From Alphaproteobacteria bacterium (GTDB lineage Bacteria; Pseudomonadota; Alphaproteobacteria; Rhodobacterales; Rhodobacteraceae), in contig JAUIIJ010000011.1 in NCBI GenBank assembly GCA_030431825.1, positions 40,171 through 104,170 on the forward strand: 64,000 nt of DNA. Reading direction: 5' to 3'. Under the pieces are notes generated by a model. That model was not told the origin of the DNA, did no database searches, and saw only the letters and a list, made by a program, of their open reading frames with translations. This document shows, one piece after another, positions 1 to 8,349 of the stretch. A program made the position numbers and the translations under genes. The stretch's first letter is position 1, and each line of letters starts with the position of its first letter.

Positions 1-2
1 AC

Positions 3-584
3 GTTCAGGCCCGCGAGGATCAGTCTTCGTTGTCGATGAGCCGCGCGCGCATTCGCAACACCTCGCATGAACAGGGTCCTCTGACCCAGACCAATGGCAG
101 CTTCGATTTCGCCATCGAGGGCGACGGCTTCTTTCTGATCGAAACCCCGGCGGGCGAGCGTTTGACCCGCGCGGGCAGCTTTTCCCCGAATGCGGATGGC
201 GACCTGGTGACGATGGACGGTTACCGGGTGCTCGATGCCGGGGGCGCTCCGGTCTTCATCCCGCCGGATGCCAAGGGAATAAGCGTCGCCGCCGACGGCA
301 CGCTGAGCGCCGATGGCCGCCTGCTGGGCGAAATCGGGCTGGTGCAACCCACGAACCCAACGGGGCTGATGCGCGAGGACGGCGTCCGCTTTCGTGCCGA
401 GGGCGGGGTCGAGCCGGCAGGGAACGCCAGCATCCTTCAGGGATTCGTCGAGGGTTCGAATGTCAATCCGATCCTGCAGGTATCGCGCATGATCGAAGTC
501 CAGCGCGCCTATGAAATGGGGCAGAGCTTTCTGGAAACCGAAGACCAGCGCATCCGCAACGCGGTCAAGACGCTGATCAAGTGA
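3..584 (+). CDS. flgF: Flagellar basal-body rod protein FlgF (5' partial)
   Basis: FlgF forms the proximal rod of the flagellar basal body in the periplasm. The frame is already open at the first bases of the window, so the N-terminus lies outside; about 193 residues are visible against roughly 240 in the family. A TTG at 30 could be mistaken for a start, but coding sequence continues upstream of it. Seen: the rod/hook-family core (GDGFF, then TRAGSF) and the C-terminal helix (VQRAYEMGQSFLETED) that packs rod subunits. flgG follows after 20 bp. The FlgF rather than FlgG call rests on the position directly before a clear flgG. Confidence 0.9.
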   Translation, partial: VQAREDQSSLSMSRARIRNTSHEQGPLTQTNGSFDFAIEGDGFFLIETPAGERLTRAGSFSPNADGDLVTMDGYRVLDAGGAPVFIPPDAKGISVAADGTLSADGRLLGEIGLVQPTNPTGLMREDGVRFRAEGGVEPAGNASILQGFVEGSNVNPILQVSRMIEVQRAYEMGQSFLETEDQRIRNAVKTLIK

Positions 585-604
585 ACTGAACAAAGGAGAG
601 CCTC

Positions 605-1390
605 ATGCGGGCCTTGAAGATCGCAGCCACCGGAATGAGCGCGCAGCAACTGCGTGTCGAAACGATTTCCAACAATCTCGCCAACATGAACACGACCGGG
701 TACAATGCCCGCCGCGCCGAGTTTTCCGACCTGCATTACCAACAGGTGTCGCGTGCCGGAACCGTGAACGCGTCGGATGGGACAGTGTTGCCAACCGGCA
801 TTCAGCTTGGCCTTGGCGTTCGTCCAAGCTCGGTCACCGTGCATCTTGCGCAGGGCGCGCTCGAAGCGACCGGCAATGATCTGGACGTCGCGATCGAAGG
901 CAAGGGCTATCTCGAACTGACGCTGCCCAACGGCAATTCCGCCTACACGCGGGACGGCAGCCTGAAGCGTTCCGCCGAGGGCGTGATCGTGACCTCCGAC
1001 GGGCATGCGGTCGCCCCGGAAATTGTCATCCCGACGGATGCCCGAAGCGTGTCGATCAACGCGGCGGGCGAGGTCTATGCCTATTTCGACGATTCCGCGG
1101 AAGGACAGTTGCTGGGCCAGTTGTCCATAGCGGGATTCACGAACGCCAAGGGGCTGGAAGCGATCGGCAGCAACCTCTTTCTGGAAACCGAGGCATCCGG
1201 CCCCGCGCTGGTGTCAACGCCGGGCGAAGACGGGCTCGGAACGCTGCGACAGGGCTATCTCGAAGCCAGTTCCGTCGACGCGGTGCGCGAGGTCACCGAA
1301 CTGATCGAGGCGCAGCGGGGCTATGAAATGAACGCCAAGGTCATCTCTGCAGCCGATCAGATGATGGGCGCGACGACCCAGGTGCGATGA
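605..1390 (+). CDS. flgG: Flagellar basal-body distal rod protein FlgG
   Basis: FlgG builds the distal rod joining the rod to the hook. The 261-residue length is the family norm. The N-terminal rod signature is clear (ISNNLANMNTTGYN, about residues 22-35), with the central GKGYLEL and YTRDGS motifs and the C-terminal IEAQRGYEMNAK heptad helix. The start is supported by an AGGAGAG ribosome-binding site at 594-600. It is co-transcribed with flgF upstream and overlaps flgA by 4 bp (ATGA), which implies translational coupling. Confidence 0.96.
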   Translation: MRALKIAATGMSAQQLRVETISNNLANMNTTGYNARRAEFSDLHYQQVSRAGTVNASDGTVLPTGIQLGLGVRPSSVTVHLAQGALEATGNDLDVAIEGKGYLELTLPNGNSAYTRDGSLKRSAEGVIVTSDGHAVAPEIVIPTDARSVSINAAGEVYAYFDDSAEGQLLGQLSIAGFTNAKGLEAIGSNLFLETEASGPALVSTPGEDGLGTLRQGYLEASSVDAVREVTELIEAQRGYEMNAKVISAADQMMGATTQVR

Positions 1391-1806
1391 TGAAACGGCT
1401 GATCCTCGCCATCCTGATGCTGTCGGCACCCGATCTCGGGGCCGAAATCCTGGTGCCCGTCCGCACCATCCGGGCCAAGGAAATCATCGGCGCGGCGGAT
1501 TTTGTCGTCAAGGATGCCTCGGTAGCCGGGGCGCTGACCGAACCGCACGAGTTGATCGGCCAGGAAGCACGCGTGGCGCTCTATCCCGGCCGCCCGGTGC
1601 GCCCCCGCGATGTCGGTCCGCCCGCCATCGTCAGCCGCAACGATATCGTGAGCCTTGTTTTCGTCCAGGGTCCGCTGCGCATCGTGACCGAAGGACGCTC
1701 GCTTGGACGTGGCGCCGTGGGAGAAACCATCCGGGCGATGAACCTGTCATCGCGCACAACAGTGACCGGTCGCATTCAGAGCGACGGCAGCATCGAGGTA
1801 TATTGA
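1387..1806 (+). CDS. flgA: Flagellar P-ring assembly chaperone FlgA
   Basis: FlgA is a periplasmic chaperone for P-ring (FlgI) assembly. The 139-residue protein starts with a signal peptide (residues 1-19, ending near LGAE). The SAF-like domain follows: VPVRTIRAKEIIGAADF, the GQEARVALYPGRPVR segment and a C-terminal GETIRAMNLSSRTTVTGRI stretch shared by FlgA proteins. It is a short, single-domain alphaproteobacterial form. It overlaps flgG by 4 bp and flgH by 1-4 bp, so all four genes probably form one transcript. Confidence 0.9.
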   Translation: MMKRLILAILMLSAPDLGAEILVPVRTIRAKEIIGAADFVVKDASVAGALTEPHELIGQEARVALYPGRPVRPRDVGPPAIVSRNDIVSLVFVQGPLRIVTEGRSLGRGAVGETIRAMNLSSRTTVTGRIQSDGSIEVY

Positions 1807-2546
1807 TGAAACGAACCAGACTCGCCGGGCTGCTTGCCTGTTCCGGACTGACCCTCGCATCCGCTTGCGGGCGTATCGACCACCTTGGCAAGCCGCCCTC
1901 GTTTTCCGAAAATACCGAAACCACGGAACATGTTGCGATGTTGATGCCGGGGCTGCCGCTCCAGACCCAGCCGCACCGCACGGTCGACCAGTCCTCGCTC
2001 TGGAGCGCCACACCGCAGTCGCTGCTCGGTGACCGGCGGGCGGTGCGCAAGGGAGATATCCTGACCGTGGTCATCGAAATCGACGAAAAGGCCGAGATCA
2101 GCAACGACACCGCCCGGTCACGCAGCGGCGAGGAAACGATGAAGGTGCCGAATCTTCTTGGGCTTCCCCAGCGTCTGGACGAAAAGCTGCCCGAAGGTGC
2201 GTCCATGGCCGACGCGGTCGGGCTGGGCTCGACCAGCGCGACACAGGGCAAGGGCTCGGTCAAACGAAAGGAAAAGCTGACGCTGCGCGTGGCCGCAACC
2301 ATCACCGATGTCCTGCCCAATGGCGTTCTCGCGATTTCCGGGTCTCAGGAATTGCGTGTGAATTTCGAACTGCGCGAGTTGCTCGTGACCGGGTATGTGC
2401 GGCCGCAGGATATCTCGCGCCAGAACGAGATCACCTACGACAAGATCGCGTCGGCCCGCGTGTCCTATGGCGGTCGCGGACAGATAACCGACGTTCAGCA
2501 GCCGCGCTACGGGCAGCAAATCCTGGACACGGTCCTGCCGTTCTGA
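1806..2546 (+). CDS. flgH: Flagellar L-ring lipoprotein FlgH
   Basis: FlgH forms the L-ring in the outer membrane. The protein (about 246 residues) begins with a lipoprotein signal whose cysteine follows LTLASA near residue 21. The conserved block LRVAATITDVLPNGVLAISGSQELRVNFE and the later SGYVRP-like VTGYVRPQDIS are diagnostic of FlgH. The ATG at 1806 is used here because it overlaps the flgA stop (TGATG); a TTG one codon earlier is possible. The P-ring gene flgI is not in the window. Confidence 0.94.
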   Translation: MKRTRLAGLLACSGLTLASACGRIDHLGKPPSFSENTETTEHVAMLMPGLPLQTQPHRTVDQSSLWSATPQSLLGDRRAVRKGDILTVVIEIDEKAEISNDTARSRSGEETMKVPNLLGLPQRLDEKLPEGASMADAVGLGSTSATQGKGSVKRKEKLTLRVAATITDVLPNGVLAISGSQELRVNFELRELLVTGYVRPQDISRQNEITYDKIASARVSYGGRGQITDVQQPRYGQQILDTVLPF

Positions 2547-2559
2547 AGAGAAAGACGCG

Positions 2560-3027
2560 ATGCTCAAGTTCCTTCCCCTGCTGCTCCTGCTTGTCGGTGC
2601 CGGCGCCGGAATCGCCGCGGGTCATTTCATGGCGCCAAAAGCCGGGCATGACGATGCCGAGACGGAAAACGCGCACCCGAAGCCAGACAAGGAGGCCAGC
2701 GACGCGACCGAGTTCGTCAAGCTGAACAACCAGTTCGTGGTGCCCATCGTGCAATCCGACCGGGTCGCGTCGCTTGTTGTCATGTCGCTCAGCCTCGAAA
2801 CCCGGACCGGCACCCGCGAGCGGGTGTTCGAACGCGAACCCAAGCTGCGCGACATGTTCCTGCGCGTGCTGTTCGATCATGCGAACATGGGCGGTTTTGA
2901 CGGGGCTTTCACCCGGCCCGGAAAGCTCGACGTATTGCGGCAATCTCTCGCGGACGTTGCCCGCAAGGAACTGGGCGAAGATGTGTCAGGCGTGCTGATC
3001 ACCGAAATCGCGCGGCAGGACAACTGA
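2560..3027 (+). CDS. FliL-like flagellar basal-body-associated membrane protein
   Basis: A 155-residue protein with one N-terminal membrane segment (residues 2-26, rich in L, G and A), an acidic/His linker and a periplasmic FliL-like domain (VKLNNQFVVPIV, REPKLRDMFLRVLF, VLITEIARQDN at the C-terminus). FliL-family proteins surround the stator at the basal body. It lies 13 bp downstream of flgH, so it is probably the last gene of the flgFGAH transcript. A second, more canonical fliL is present at 12518-13009, so the symbol is left blank. It converges with the next gene, with 89 bp between. Confidence 0.8.
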   Translation: MLKFLPLLLLLVGAGAGIAAGHFMAPKAGHDDAETENAHPKPDKEASDATEFVKLNNQFVVPIVQSDRVASLVVMSLSLETRTGTRERVFEREPKLRDMFLRVLFDHANMGGFDGAFTRPGKLDVLRQSLADVARKELGEDVSGVLITEIARQDN

Positions 3028-3116
3028 GCCCCGCCAGACGCCGCACCGGCAAGCAGCGCCGACACCTTCCGAACCGGCCTCACCCCCGATCGGACGAGGG
3101 CATGTCGGCGCCGACC

Positions 3117-3527
3117 TCAGCCGCTACCGTGATCCTGCAGCAACCGCTCAAGCTGAGCCTTGCGCCGTTCGGCGCGGTGGTCAGCCACCGCCTTGCCCTG
3201 CATCTGCTGCACGGCATTGCGCCGCCCGAAGGCCTCGCGCACGCGATCCATCAGCACCGACTTGCGGGCAAGAACCTGCGACAATTCGATATTGAGCTGC
3301 TTGCGGCTGCGCTCGAGCCAGGCCTGCCAGAGCAGGTCGGCACCGATGGTTTGCATCGGCATGTCGCCGGCCAGCGCCGCACGTTCGCTGTCGGCCTGTT
3401 CCCTGAGTTGGGCAAGCGCGCCGCGTATCCGCGCCTCTTCCTGCAATACTGTCTGTACCTTGCGATACTCCGCAAGGTACATCGCTTCGGTGACCCGCGA
3501 CATCTGTGCAAGCTTGTCCCGTTTCAT
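3117..3527 (-). CDS. Small coiled-coil flagellar-cluster protein (FliJ-like by position and structure)
   Basis: A 136-residue, strongly charged helical protein (MKRDKLAQMSRVTEAMYLAE at the start, EARIRGALAQLREQADSERAALAG in the middle, and a basic tail). The start at 3527 overlaps the flhB stop by 4 bp (ATGA on the minus strand); longer upstream frames merely run through flhB. I see no enzyme motif. Size, charge and predicted coiled coil resemble FliJ-type export chaperones, and no other FliJ candidate is visible in the cluster, but sequence similarity to FliJ cannot be asserted by eye. It is the last gene of the minus-strand flhA-fliR-flhB unit. Confidence 0.7.
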   Translation of the reverse strand: MKRDKLAQMSRVTEAMYLAEYRKVQTVLQEEARIRGALAQLREQADSERAALAGDMPMQTIGADLLWQAWLERSRKQLNIELSQVLARKSVLMDRVREAFGRRNAVQQMQGKAVADHRAERRKAQLERLLQDHGSG

Positions 3528-4615
3528 CCAATCCCTCCCCGCGCGCGCTGGCGCATCTGCTCGGCAAACCGGATGGCCGCCGCAACGGCCATGTAATGCT
3601 CCTCGGGGATTTCCTGCCCCAGGTCGACGGTCGCATGCAGCGCACGCGCTGTCGGGGGATCCGAATGGATCGGCACGCTCGATGCCTGCGCGGTTTCCCG
3701 GATTCGCGCCGCGACCTCGTCCACGCCCTTGGCCACACATACCGGCGCGGCGCCGGGCTTGCGGCTCCACTTGAGAGCAACCGCGTAATGCGTCGGGTTG
3801 ACGATCACCACATCCGCCGTCGGGACATCCGACATCATCCGGTTCATGGCGATTTCCTGACCGCGCTGGCGACGTTGTTGCTTCATGTGCGGATCGCCTT
3901 CGGCCTCTTTGGATTCATCGGTGATTTCCTTGCGCGACATCATGTTCTTGCGCAGGTGCTCCTTGTGCTGCCACACCGCGTCGATCCCGCCGATCGCGGT
4001 GGCGATGACCAGAACCAGGAACAGGAATTCGACGCAGAGTCGCAAAAGCTGCGCCACCGCGATCATCGCGCTTGTGCCGGTGATCGCGACGATATCGGTC
4101 AGCCGCCAGTCGAGGAAAAAGCCAAGGCAGACCGAATAGAGCACCAGCTTGCAGAAGCTCTTGCAGAACTCGAAGAGACCGGACCGGCCGAACTTGTTCT
4201 TTGCGTTCGAGATGACCGAAATGCGCGATAGTTTGGGCTTGATGCGCGTCGGTGCCACCACGAAGGCGCGCTGTGCCAGAACCGCCAGAAGCACAAGCAA
4301 CGCTGGGATCAGGAACCAGGGCGTCAGCGCCTTGCCCAGCGTGAGCAACAATCCACCTGCGGGGGCGCTGGCAGGCCCCTGCAGCATCAGCGCCCCGAGG
4401 CGATCCGGCTGATCCAGCAATACCATCAAGGTCGAACCAAGCGTGTGCAGCGATCCGGCCCCCACCGCCATCGCCGTCAGCAGCAGGCCCGCATATGACG
4501 CGGCCACCAGCAGATCGTTGGATTTTGCGACCTCGCCTTTCTCCCGTGCTTTCTGAAGCTTTTGAGGCGTTGCCTCGTGTGACTTCTCCGACTCGTCCTG
4601 CTGCGCGCCGCTCAT
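3524..4615 (-). CDS. flhB: Flagellar export apparatus protein FlhB
   Basis: FlhB is the substrate-specificity switch of the flagellar type III export gate. The protein has 363 residues from MSGAQQDESEKSHEATPQK, a typical FlhB N-terminus; longer in-frame starts lie inside fliR and are rejected. Membrane segments fall near residues 38-55, 98-118, 150-170 and 185-210. The cytoplasmic domain carries the self-cleavage motif N-P-T-H at residues 273-276. The start overlaps the fliR stop by 4 bp and the stop overlaps the coiled-coil gene start by 4 bp. Confidence 0.96.
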   Translation of the reverse strand: MSGAQQDESEKSHEATPQKLQKAREKGEVAKSNDLLVAASYAGLLLTAMAVGAGSLHTLGSTLMVLLDQPDRLGALMLQGPASAPAGGLLLTLGKALTPWFLIPALLVLLAVLAQRAFVVAPTRIKPKLSRISVISNAKNKFGRSGLFEFCKSFCKLVLYSVCLGFFLDWRLTDIVAITGTSAMIAVAQLLRLCVEFLFLVLVIATAIGGIDAVWQHKEHLRKNMMSRKEITDESKEAEGDPHMKQQRRQRGQEIAMNRMMSDVPTADVVIVNPTHYAVALKWSRKPGAAPVCVAKGVDEVAARIRETAQASSVPIHSDPPTARALHATVDLGQEIPEEHYMAVAAAIRFAEQMRQRARGGIG

Positions 4616-5385
4616 CGCGTGACATCCAGCGGATCGGCCATGAACATCACCAAAGCCTCGACCCAGACCGACAGCAGAACGGGCGCACAGAGAAACAGCA
4701 AGAAAATACCGCCGAGCGTGATGACAGGGGCGCCGACAAAGGCGACCATCAACTGCGGCATCGCGCGGTTTATGACCCCCAAAGTGAGGTTGTAAATCAC
4801 CGAGGTTATCACGAAGGGCGCGGCCAGTGTGAAGGCGAGCGAAAATGCCTGCGCGATGCGGCCCACACCCCACGCCGAAAGGTCCCGCGCAGAGGGGAAG
4901 CCTCCGGCCGGGAATATCTCGTAAGACCGGATCATCAGTTCGGCCGCACGCACGTGCAGCCCCGCCATCACCGCAAGCGCCAGCCCCCCCACCACCAGAA
5001 CATAACCCATCGCCGGGATCGGCTCGACCGCCGCCCCGCCGAGGATTTGCGACAATGAGGTCGATTGGGCGGCAATCGACCCGGCGGTTTGCAAGGCGAG
5101 CACGAACAACCGGATACCCAGACCAAGCGCCAGACCCGCGACGACCTCGGTCAGTGTGAACCGCGCCAGGATCAGCGGGTCAGGAGGGGCCGATTGCATC
5201 GGCACCGCAGGCATCACGATCAGCGTGAACGCGATGGCGATCCCGAGCTTGACCCGCATCGGCACCGCGGTTTCTCCGAACGCCGGCATGACGGTGACCA
5301 TCGCCGACAGTCTCAGAAACACCACGATCCCGTGCCAGAGCGTCGCCGACAAAAGCGGCAGCACGTCGTTCAGCGTGGCGATCAC
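4612..5385 (-). CDS. fliR: Flagellar export apparatus protein FliR
   Basis: FliR is an integral membrane component of the export gate (FliPQR core). It has 257 residues with several hydrophobic segments and the FliR pattern FLRLSAMVTVMPAFGETAVPMRVKLG near the N-terminus, followed by GLALGLGIRLF and the PVLLSVWVEALVMF C-terminal helix. The start codon is GTG at 5385, overlapping the flhA stop; the stop overlaps flhB. This end-to-end overlap of flhA, fliR, flhB and the coiled-coil gene indicates one coupled operon. Confidence 0.95.
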   Translation of the reverse strand: MIATLNDVLPLLSATLWHGIVVFLRLSAMVTVMPAFGETAVPMRVKLGIAIAFTLIVMPAVPMQSAPPDPLILARFTLTEVVAGLALGLGIRLFVLALQTAGSIAAQSTSLSQILGGAAVEPIPAMGYVLVVGGLALAVMAGLHVRAAELMIRSYEIFPAGGFPSARDLSAWGVGRIAQAFSLAFTLAAPFVITSVIYNLTLGVINRAMPQLMVAFVGAPVITLGGIFLLFLCAPVLLSVWVEALVMFMADPLDVTR

Positions 5386-7472
5386 GCCGCGACCATTCCG
5401 ACCAGCGCCGGGCGCGCCTCAAGGCCGATCTCTTCGAAGGAGAGCACAGGATTGGCGATCCCGCGCGCTTTCAGCATCGTGCGCAGGAACCGCCGTCGCC
5501 GGGTGGACGTGACGACAGCCGGGAACAGACCCTGGTTCGACGTCTGGTTCAGCCGTTCTGACACGCCATCGGCCAACTTGTTGAACAGTTCCGGCGGCAG
5601 CGCGATATCCAGGCTCCCCTGCTTGGTTTCAACCTGATAGGTCAGGAACGTATCCTCCCATTCCGGGGCCAGTTGCACGAGCGGAATGCTGCCATCTTCC
5701 CGCTTCAGCTCCGACACCAGCTGAAACCCCATGCGTTGCCGCACATGCTCGCAGATCGCTTCGGGCTGGGTCGTGCTCAGCCGCGCCTCTGCTATCGACT
5801 CGAGGATCAGCGGCATGTTGCGTATCGAAACCCGTTCCTCCAGCAACAGACGAAGCACCGCATGCAACGTGTCGATCGGCACTTTGTCCGGAATGATCTC
5901 GTCCAGCAGCTTGCGGTTTGCCTCGGCCCGCCCCGGATCCGACAGCATCGTCATTTCATTCAGCAGACGCCGCAGCGATTTGAGCGTCAACAATCGCGCG
6001 AAATTCTGCTTGATCACCTCCAGAAGATGAGTTGCGAGGATCTCCGGGGGGCTGACGATGGTGGCGCCGACCAGCGCTGCGGCCTCCTGATCCCTGGGCG
6101 CGATCCAGCGCGCGGGTGCGCCATAGACCGGCTCGGTAACGTCGGTCCCTTTGGGCAGGGATTGCTGATCCTCGGGCATGAGCGCCAGAACAAGGTCCGG
6201 ATGCAGCGCGCCGCGCGCCTGCTCGACCCCTTGAACCCGGATCACGTAGGTCCCGACGGGCAGCTCTGCCTGGTCGGTCAGGCGAATGTCAGGCAGAATC
6301 AGGCCAAAAACCGTGGCCACATGCGTGCGCATATTCGCAATCCGCGTGTCGAGTCCGGTCCCCGGATCAAGAACCATGCTGACCAGGTCCGGTGCGAACT
6401 CCAGATGCACATCGTCAAGATCGAGCACATCCCCCAACGCCTTGCGCGCGGGTTGCGGGCTGTCATCCGGCTCGTCCTGCATGTCGGGCGCCCTGGTACG
6501 CCGGTGCATCGCATAAGCGGCAAAGCCGAGGATGCTGCCGCCCACCATGAAAGGCAGAAACGGCAGGCCGGGCACGAGCGCGAACAGCGCCATCAGCACC
6601 GCAACCGTCGCCAAGGCGGCCGGGTGCTTGCCGAGTTGATCGAACATGGCGAGATCGGTCGCCCCCCGATTGCCACCCCGCGCCAGCAACAATGCCGATG
6701 CGATCGAGATGATCACCGCCGGGATCTGCGACACGAGACCATCGCCGACCGTAAGGATCGCGTAGGTTTCGAATGCCGAACCGATCGGCATTTGATGCAC
6801 GACAACCCCCATGACCAGGCCCATCACGAGATTGAGCAAGGTGATCAACAGACCGGCAATCGCGTCACCTTTCACGAATTTCGACGCGCCGTCCAGCGAC
6901 CCGAAAAAGGTGGTTTCCTGCTGTTCCCGCTCGCGCCGCTCGCGTGCCTCGGCGTGGTTGATCGCGCCCGCCGACATATCGCTGTCGATCGCAAGCTGCT
7001 TGCCCGGCATCCCATCGAGCGCGAATCTGGCACCAACCTCGGCCATACGCGCGGCCCCCTTGGTGATCACCATGAAATTCACGATCAGCAGGACACCGAA
7101 CACGACCAGGCCGAGAAACACACTGCCCCCCATGATGAACTGCGCAAAGCCTTCGATCACGTCGCCCGCTGCATTCGGGCCGGTATGACCCTGACCGATG
7201 ATCAGCTTGGTCGATGACACGTTCAGCGACAGGCGCAACATCAGCGAAGCGAGCAGTATCGTCGGAAAGGCCGAAAAATCGAGCGGCCGCTCGATGAACA
7301 GCGTCACCGTAAAGATCAGGATGGCGAGAGCGAACGACGCCGCCAGCCCGACATCCAGAACCCAGGCCGGCATCGGCAGGATCATCATGACGATCACCGC
7401 CATCAAAGCCAGCGCCAACAGCACCGTCGGATTGAAAATGTCCCTGGTCGAGAGTCTCGGCATGACGGCCAC
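5382..7472 (-). CDS. flhA: Flagellar export apparatus protein FlhA
   Basis: FlhA forms the nonameric cytoplasmic ring and proton-driven gate of flagellar export. The 696-residue length is standard. Seen: an N-terminal membrane domain with eight or so hydrophobic segments; the FHIPEP-family signature region (ASLMLRLSLNVSSTKLI, VVFGVLLIVNFMVITKGAARMAEV, DGMPGKQLAIDSD); and a C-terminal cytoplasmic domain ending in the conserved LSFEEI stretch. The GTG at 7472 is taken as start; the ATG at 7463 is an alternative, and neither has a strong ribosome-binding site. It leads the flhA-fliR-flhB set and follows the transglycosylase gene by 1 bp. Confidence 0.96.
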   Translation of the reverse strand: MAVMPRLSTRDIFNPTVLLALALMAVIVMMILPMPAWVLDVGLAASFALAILIFTVTLFIERPLDFSAFPTILLASLMLRLSLNVSSTKLIIGQGHTGPNAAGDVIEGFAQFIMGGSVFLGLVVFGVLLIVNFMVITKGAARMAEVGARFALDGMPGKQLAIDSDMSAGAINHAEARERREREQQETTFFGSLDGASKFVKGDAIAGLLITLLNLVMGLVMGVVVHQMPIGSAFETYAILTVGDGLVSQIPAVIISIASALLLARGGNRGATDLAMFDQLGKHPAALATVAVLMALFALVPGLPFLPFMVGGSILGFAAYAMHRRTRAPDMQDEPDDSPQPARKALGDVLDLDDVHLEFAPDLVSMVLDPGTGLDTRIANMRTHVATVFGLILPDIRLTDQAELPVGTYVIRVQGVEQARGALHPDLVLALMPEDQQSLPKGTDVTEPVYGAPARWIAPRDQEAAALVGATIVSPPEILATHLLEVIKQNFARLLTLKSLRRLLNEMTMLSDPGRAEANRKLLDEIIPDKVPIDTLHAVLRLLLEERVSIRNMPLILESIAEARLSTTQPEAICEHVRQRMGFQLVSELKREDGSIPLVQLAPEWEDTFLTYQVETKQGSLDIALPPELFNKLADGVSERLNQTSNQGLFPAVVTSTRRRRFLRTMLKARGIANPVLSFEEIGLEARPALVGMVAA

Positions 7473-7473
7473 G

Positions 7474-8229
7474 CTAGTTTATTCGCACGAACGAGCGTCC
7501 GCCCGGCGCCGACATCGGAACCAGAGAGCCCAGCCTTGCGGACCCGCCCGCTATCAGCGGGGCCGGCGCACCACTCGCAAAGACAGATGATGGAGCCCGG
7601 ACGGGCGCCTGCTCGGCGGCAACGCGGAACTGATCTCCCGCGGCCTCAGCGCGAATCCTGTCAAACCGCGCAGCATAGGTTTTCGCATGTTTGCGGGTTC
7701 GCGAGTGGTATGCACCGGCGGCCGCAGACCATGTGCCGAATTCAACGAAAAGCTCGCGCAGGAATCTTGCCGCGTAGTCCGCATTCATCACCGGATCGAA
7801 CATCTCATCAATCGATCGGAATGCGGCACCGTGCCATTTGTAATTCACCTGAAAGCAGCCCACATCAAAGCTCCGAGCACCTCGCTTGAAATGGCGAAAC
7901 ACATAGGCGCGGGCCTCATCTTCCGTAGCGAACCATTTGCCGGCCCCCTCCATGTTGACCGTCCAGGGCCAGGGCTCCAATCGCCCGTCAGAGGTACGAC
8001 CGGTCTCGGCACGTGAGATCGCCTGCAAGACATCAATCGGCACATCGCGCGACCTCGCGGCGATCTGGGCTGCCCGATCACACAAAAGCGCGACATTCCC
8101 CGAAGTTTCACTGGCCACGCCAGCATAGGGAAACAGGACTACGGCCAATCCCGCTGCGAACTGACAGGTACACTGCAGTCGCAAGAATCGAATCGCGCCG
8201 ACCAGGCGCTGTTTGGGGTTTCCAGGCAT
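7474..8229 (-). CDS. Flagellar-cluster lytic transglycosylase (SltF-like)
   Basis: A 251-residue exported protein with an N-terminal hydrophobic segment (residues 22-40) and an SLT-type lytic transglycosylase domain. The probable catalytic acid is E75 in ISRAETGR, followed by the family's WPWTVNMEG, FDVGCFQVNYKWHG and AAGAYHSR segments. In Rhodobacter a dedicated transglycosylase (SltF) opens the peptidoglycan for rod growth, because FlgJ in this lineage lacks the muramidase domain; position and domain support the same role here. The C-terminal 60 residues are low-complexity Ala/Pro/Ser. It is probably co-transcribed with flhA. Confidence 0.85.
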   Translation of the reverse strand: MPGNPKQRLVGAIRFLRLQCTCQFAAGLAVVLFPYAGVASETSGNVALLCDRAAQIAARSRDVPIDVLQAISRAETGRTSDGRLEPWPWTVNMEGAGKWFATEDEARAYVFRHFKRGARSFDVGCFQVNYKWHGAAFRSIDEMFDPVMNADYAARFLRELFVEFGTWSAAAGAYHSRTRKHAKTYAARFDRIRAEAAGDQFRVAAEQAPVRAPSSVFASGAPAPLIAGGSARLGSLVPMSAPGGRSFVRIN

Positions 8230-8349
8230 TCTGCCCCTTCCCTGCGTGGTTTCTTCACGCTTGCAACGCTAGGCAGCGCTCATTGAGATTCCGTTATCGA
8301 ATGCAGGCATCCGTAAATTCTTGCACGACCAGAAGGGTCGGACACCGCA

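Noticed and set aside
5673..7217. A 514-codon plus-strand frame inside flhA
   Set aside because: Antisense shadow of flhA with composition typical of reversed codons (rich in H, R and Q).
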